Source: Nitrospirota bacterium
GTDB lineage: Bacteria > Nitrospirota > 9FT-COMBO-42-15 > HDB-SIOI813
DNA: 5,041 nt
Direction of reading: 5' to 3'
Assembly: GCA_023248365.1 (NCBI GenBank)
Contig: JAHFER010000147.1
Coordinates: 1 to 5,041, forward strand
A program made the translations under genes and the position numbers. Positions 4,968 through 5,041 of this stretch are shown one piece after another (positions within the stretch are counted from its first letter, which is position 1; the number at the start of each line of letters is the position of its first letter). Under the pieces are notes generated by a model that worked only from the letters and a program-made list of their open reading frames with translations, ran no database searches and was not told the DNA's origin.

Positions 4968-5041
4968 CTTCCTTCCGCTTATCACTTCCCCCTTGATGGC
5001 AGAGGCTGGATTACTATGGGCAATAGACTTCTTTAGTACCT

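Noticed and set aside
4996..5041. Possible gene start reading MAEAGLLWAIDFFST to the window edge, and a short minus-strand frame ending VIQPLPSRGK.
   Set aside because: The plus-strand ATG has no ribosome site, and the minus-strand frame is cut by a stop a few codons upstream. The stretch 4968-5041 shows no supported feature.

Overview
The window looks like chromosomal DNA from a Gram-negative bacterium of moderate to low GC content. Isoleucine ATA and arginine AGG/AGA codons are frequent and Shine-Dalgarno sequences are strong and purine-rich. A nitrate/nitrite porter, a two-component system, a probable Fur box and a universal stress protein together suggest an environmental, redox-flexible organism. 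An uncultured Nitrospirota-like or deltaproteobacterial lineage would fit, but the sequence alone does not fix the taxonomy.

Layout: (1) 1-1463, plus strand, is one compact operon: the end of a sensor histidine kinase, a NarL/LuxR-type response regulator overlapping it by 4 bp (ATGA), and a small multipass membrane protein of the YdjM/DUF457 metal-dependent hydrolase type 8 bp further on. (2) 1465-2121, minus strand, is a phosphoglycolate-phosphatase-like HAD hydrolase that converges on the operon with a single base between the stop codons. It has its own extended -10 promoter. (3) 2122-2375 is a divergent intergenic region with a motif repeated at about 65-bp steps. (4) 2376-3614 is a NarK-type nitrate/nitrite transporter. 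(5) 3615-3742 carries a good sigma-70 promoter whose start site is covered by a perfect 21-bp palindrome matching the Fur box, followed by an 85-residue conserved-type small protein (3743-4000). (6) A long GC-rich hairpin (4016-4058) separates this from a universal stress protein (4154-4594), whose only Shine-Dalgarno candidate lies in a predicted hairpin. (7) 4595-5041 is weakly coding. It holds a possible minus-strand ORF with an AbrB/MazE-like (or TOBE-like) segment, a 46-residue plus-strand ORF resembling the C-terminal end of DUF2442 proteins, and a 7-bp inverted repeat between their starts. This part looks like an eroded accessory patch.

How the genes may work together: the kinase and regulator pair presumably senses a signal and controls transcription. 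NarK moves nitrate and/or nitrite. The Fur box links the small protein to iron status, and Usp proteins typically respond to starvation or respiratory stress. These links are inferred from proximity and known families. No clearly new multi-gene system is visible. The most informative signals are regulatory: the Fur box, the repeated motif upstream of narK, and the small tail region.
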